A DNA stretch of 64,000 bases from CAVXFS01 sp963761115 (GTDB lineage Bacteria > Pseudomonadota > Gammaproteobacteria > Burkholderiales > Gallionellaceae), in assembly GCA_963761115.1 (NCBI GenBank), contig CAVXFS010000006.1, positions 1 to 64,000 of the forward strand. Reading direction: 5' to 3'. The notes below the pieces were generated by a model that was not told the origin of the DNA, ran no database searches, and saw nothing but the letters and a program-made list of their open reading frames with translations. The position numbers and the translations under genes were made by a program. Of this stretch, positions 62,890-64,000 are shown piece by piece; the stretch's first letter is position 1, and every line of letters begins with the position of its first letter.

Positions 62890-63227
62890 GCGATCTATTG
62901 CGGCACAAAGGTTACTTCGGATCTGTCGAATACAGCGAGCAGGACCAGGTATTCCACGGCAAGTTGCTCTACATCCGTTCGCTGGTCACCTACGAAGGAA
63001 CGAACGTCAAAGGCCTGCGCGCCGCCTTCGCGGAAGCCGTGGACGATTACCTGGCGACCTGTGAAGCAGAAGGTCTCGAACCGGAACAACCTTTCAAGGG
63101 CAGCTTCAACGTGCGCATCGGACGCACCCTGCACCAGCGCATCGCACTCGCCGCTGCCAAGCAGGGCATCAGCCTCAACAAATACATCAGCGAAATCCTG
63201 GAACGCGAAACACAGGCGGAGGCTTAA
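62886..63227 (+). CDS. hicB: HicB-type antitoxin
   Basis: 113 residues: an N-terminal HicB/RNase-H-like core (GYFGSVEYSEQDQVFHGKLL, TYEGTNVKGLRAAFAEAVDD), then a ribbon-helix-helix DNA-binding end (FNVRIGRTLHQRIALAAAKQ ... LNKYISEILE). Partner and repressor of hicA. Confidence 0.9.
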   Translation: MSDLLRHKGYFGSVEYSEQDQVFHGKLLYIRSLVTYEGTNVKGLRAAFAEAVDDYLATCEAEGLEPEQPFKGSFNVRIGRTLHQRIALAAAKQGISLNKYISEILERETQAEA

Positions 63228-63293
63228 GGATAAAAACCCCACTTGGATAATGAAAGTCCTCCCCCGTCGCAAGCTTCCCCCTCGCACGGTTCT

Positions 63294-63340
63294 AGCCCCT
63301 TCCCCCTTGCAGAGGGGGCGAGCGAAGCGAGGGGGCCAAG
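63294..63340. repeat. GC-rich hairpin repeat, copy 8
   Basis: AGCCCCTTCCCCCTTGCAGA, GGGGGCGAGCGAAGCGAGGG; a one-armed copy that lies between the hicAB and relE-xre pairs. Confidence 0.7.
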
Positions 63341-63365
63341 ACAAAACCGAATAACCCCCCCCCAC

Positions 63366-63393
63366 TTGCCATAACTTATAATTTACTTATACT
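63366..63393 (+). promoter_or_regulatory. Promoter candidate of the RelE-type toxin gene
   Basis: TTGCCA (63366-63371), a 16-base spacer and TATACT (63388-63393). The predicted transcription start, about 7 bases later, coincides with the ATG at 63400, and no ribosome binding site precedes that ATG, so the mRNA may be leaderless. Confidence 0.5.
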
Positions 63394-63399
63394 ATCGTC

Positions 63400-63663
63400 A
63401 TGAACACCATCGAATGGTCAGCCAAGGCAGTTCGGCAACTTCGCAAGATCGCGGACAAACGCAAACGCCAGAGCATCTACGCCGAGGTGCAGCAACTCTC
63501 GCACTGGCCGGATTGTCCGGGTGACATCAAACGCCTGCAAGGCCGCGACGATTACCGGCTTCGCATCGGCGACCATCGGGTGATATTTATAATCGACCAG
63601 AGCGGCACTCCCATCATCGTCACCATCATGCAAGTGGAGAAACGAAATGAACGCACCTACTAA
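63400..63663 (+). CDS. RelE/ParE-superfamily toxin
   Basis: 87 residues: MNTIEWSAKAVRQLRKIADK and KRLQGRDDYRLRIGDHRVIFIID are typical of RelE-type ribosome-dependent mRNases. The last strand is IVTIMQVEKRNERTY. The gene overlaps its antitoxin gene. No ribosome binding site is visible. Confidence 0.9.
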   Translation: MNTIEWSAKAVRQLRKIADKRKRQSIYAEVQQLSHWPDCPGDIKRLQGRDDYRLRIGDHRVIFIIDQSGTPIIVTIMQVEKRNERTY

Positions 63664-63976
63664 CATCCAGATCCTGAAAGACGCGAAAGGCAAACCAGCC
63701 TTCGCCGTGATCCCATACGCGGAATATCTGAGCCTGTCCAAACAGCGCGCAGAAACGATTCCCAACGCGGTAGTCAACAAGGTCATCAACAGGGACATGA
63801 CACCCGTGCGTGCCTGGCGCGAACACCTTGGCCTTACCCAGACAGAAGTTGCTCGCCGCCTCGGCATTTCACAAAGCGCCTATGCACAGCAGGAAGCCAA
63901 AGAACCCGTCAGAAAATCCACCCGCGAGAAAATCGCCAAGGCCCTGGGGATCGTGCCGGAGCAATTGGCGATTTGA
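63647..63976 (+). CDS. XRE-family helix-turn-helix antitoxin
   Basis: 109 residues. An N-terminal toxin-neutralising segment (IQILKDAKGKPAFAVIPYAE) precedes a C-terminal HTH_XRE domain with LTQTEVARRLGISQSAYAQQ. It is likely the cognate antitoxin and repressor, translated from GGAG before ATG 63647 inside the toxin gene. Confidence 0.88.
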   Translation: MNAPTNIQILKDAKGKPAFAVIPYAEYLSLSKQRAETIPNAVVNKVINRDMTPVRAWREHLGLTQTEVARRLGISQSAYAQQEAKEPVRKSTREKIAKALGIVPEQLAI

Positions 63977-64000
63977 GATCCAAAATCAGGGTGTGGATAA

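Noticed and set aside
50191..63340. A CRISPR array from the repeated GC-rich units
   Set aside because: Repeats are kilobases apart, two-armed hairpins, not regularly spaced with unique spacers, and no cas genes are seen.

Overview
The window comes from a betaproteobacterial chromosome, most likely a Nitrosomonadales/Gallionellales-type sulfur or iron chemolithotroph. This rests on gene order and on the sulfur genes: rpoE-rseABC-degQ-lepA-lepB-rnc-era-recO and rpsA-ihfB-lapAB-pyrF-hld are typical betaproteobacterial blocks, and sat-aprM-aprB-aprA, a sulfide:quinone oxidoreductase, TusA and DsrE proteins and a rhodanese indicate oxidation of reduced sulfur through APS. No species-level call is possible from sequence reading alone.

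Layout. 1-2.4 kb: a metal (zinc-type) ABC binding protein, a small lipoprotein and an ABC permease. 2.4-3.5 kb: a decayed DUF3299 gene, inverted repeats and tRNA-Lys(CTT). 3.5-9.3 kb: fatty-acid/phospholipid genes (plsX-fabH-fabD-fabG), rpmF, yceD, maf, dksA. 9.5-13.9 kb: a NarX/NarL-like two-component pair, rhodanese, cysM. 13.9-31 kb: a long minus-strand run of envelope and translation genes ending at rpoE. 31-42 kb: nadB, ygfX-like, a Ser/Thr kinase, rluB, recR, ybaB, dnaX, SRP RNA, glnD, map. 42-45 kb: a sulfur operon (dsrE-like, tusA-like, sqr, and a DUF1641-like gene with an exact 60-residue tandem repeat). 45-50 kb: a GspE/PilB ATPase, a CX3C-rich exported protein, and two formylglycine-generating-enzyme-like (SUMF) proteins, the first carrying two heme-c motifs. 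50-64 kb: an accessory region with eight copies of a GC-rich hairpin repeat, small operons of unknown role, the sat-apr operon, a broken nnrS, an ORF6N regulator and two toxin-antitoxin pairs.

How it fits together. Sulfide oxidised by Sqr would yield persulfide or sulfane sulfur, which DsrE/TusA/rhodanese-type carriers can move. Sulfite formed downstream would be oxidised to APS by AprAB with electrons passed to the membrane via AprM, and Sat would release sulfate with ATP gain. A tandem palindromic element just upstream of sat is a good candidate operator for this operon.

A caution about the sequence. Many conserved and often essential genes are split by one-base shifts (era, rnc, lepA, dnaX) or otherwise interrupted (nnrS, DUF3299, the metal-binding protein, the HIT gene, DUF4845). 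The shifts keep family-conserved protein on either side, so sequencing or assembly error is more likely than decay for most of them. Start sites were chosen by conserved N-termini and visible ribosome binding sites. No database search was possible.
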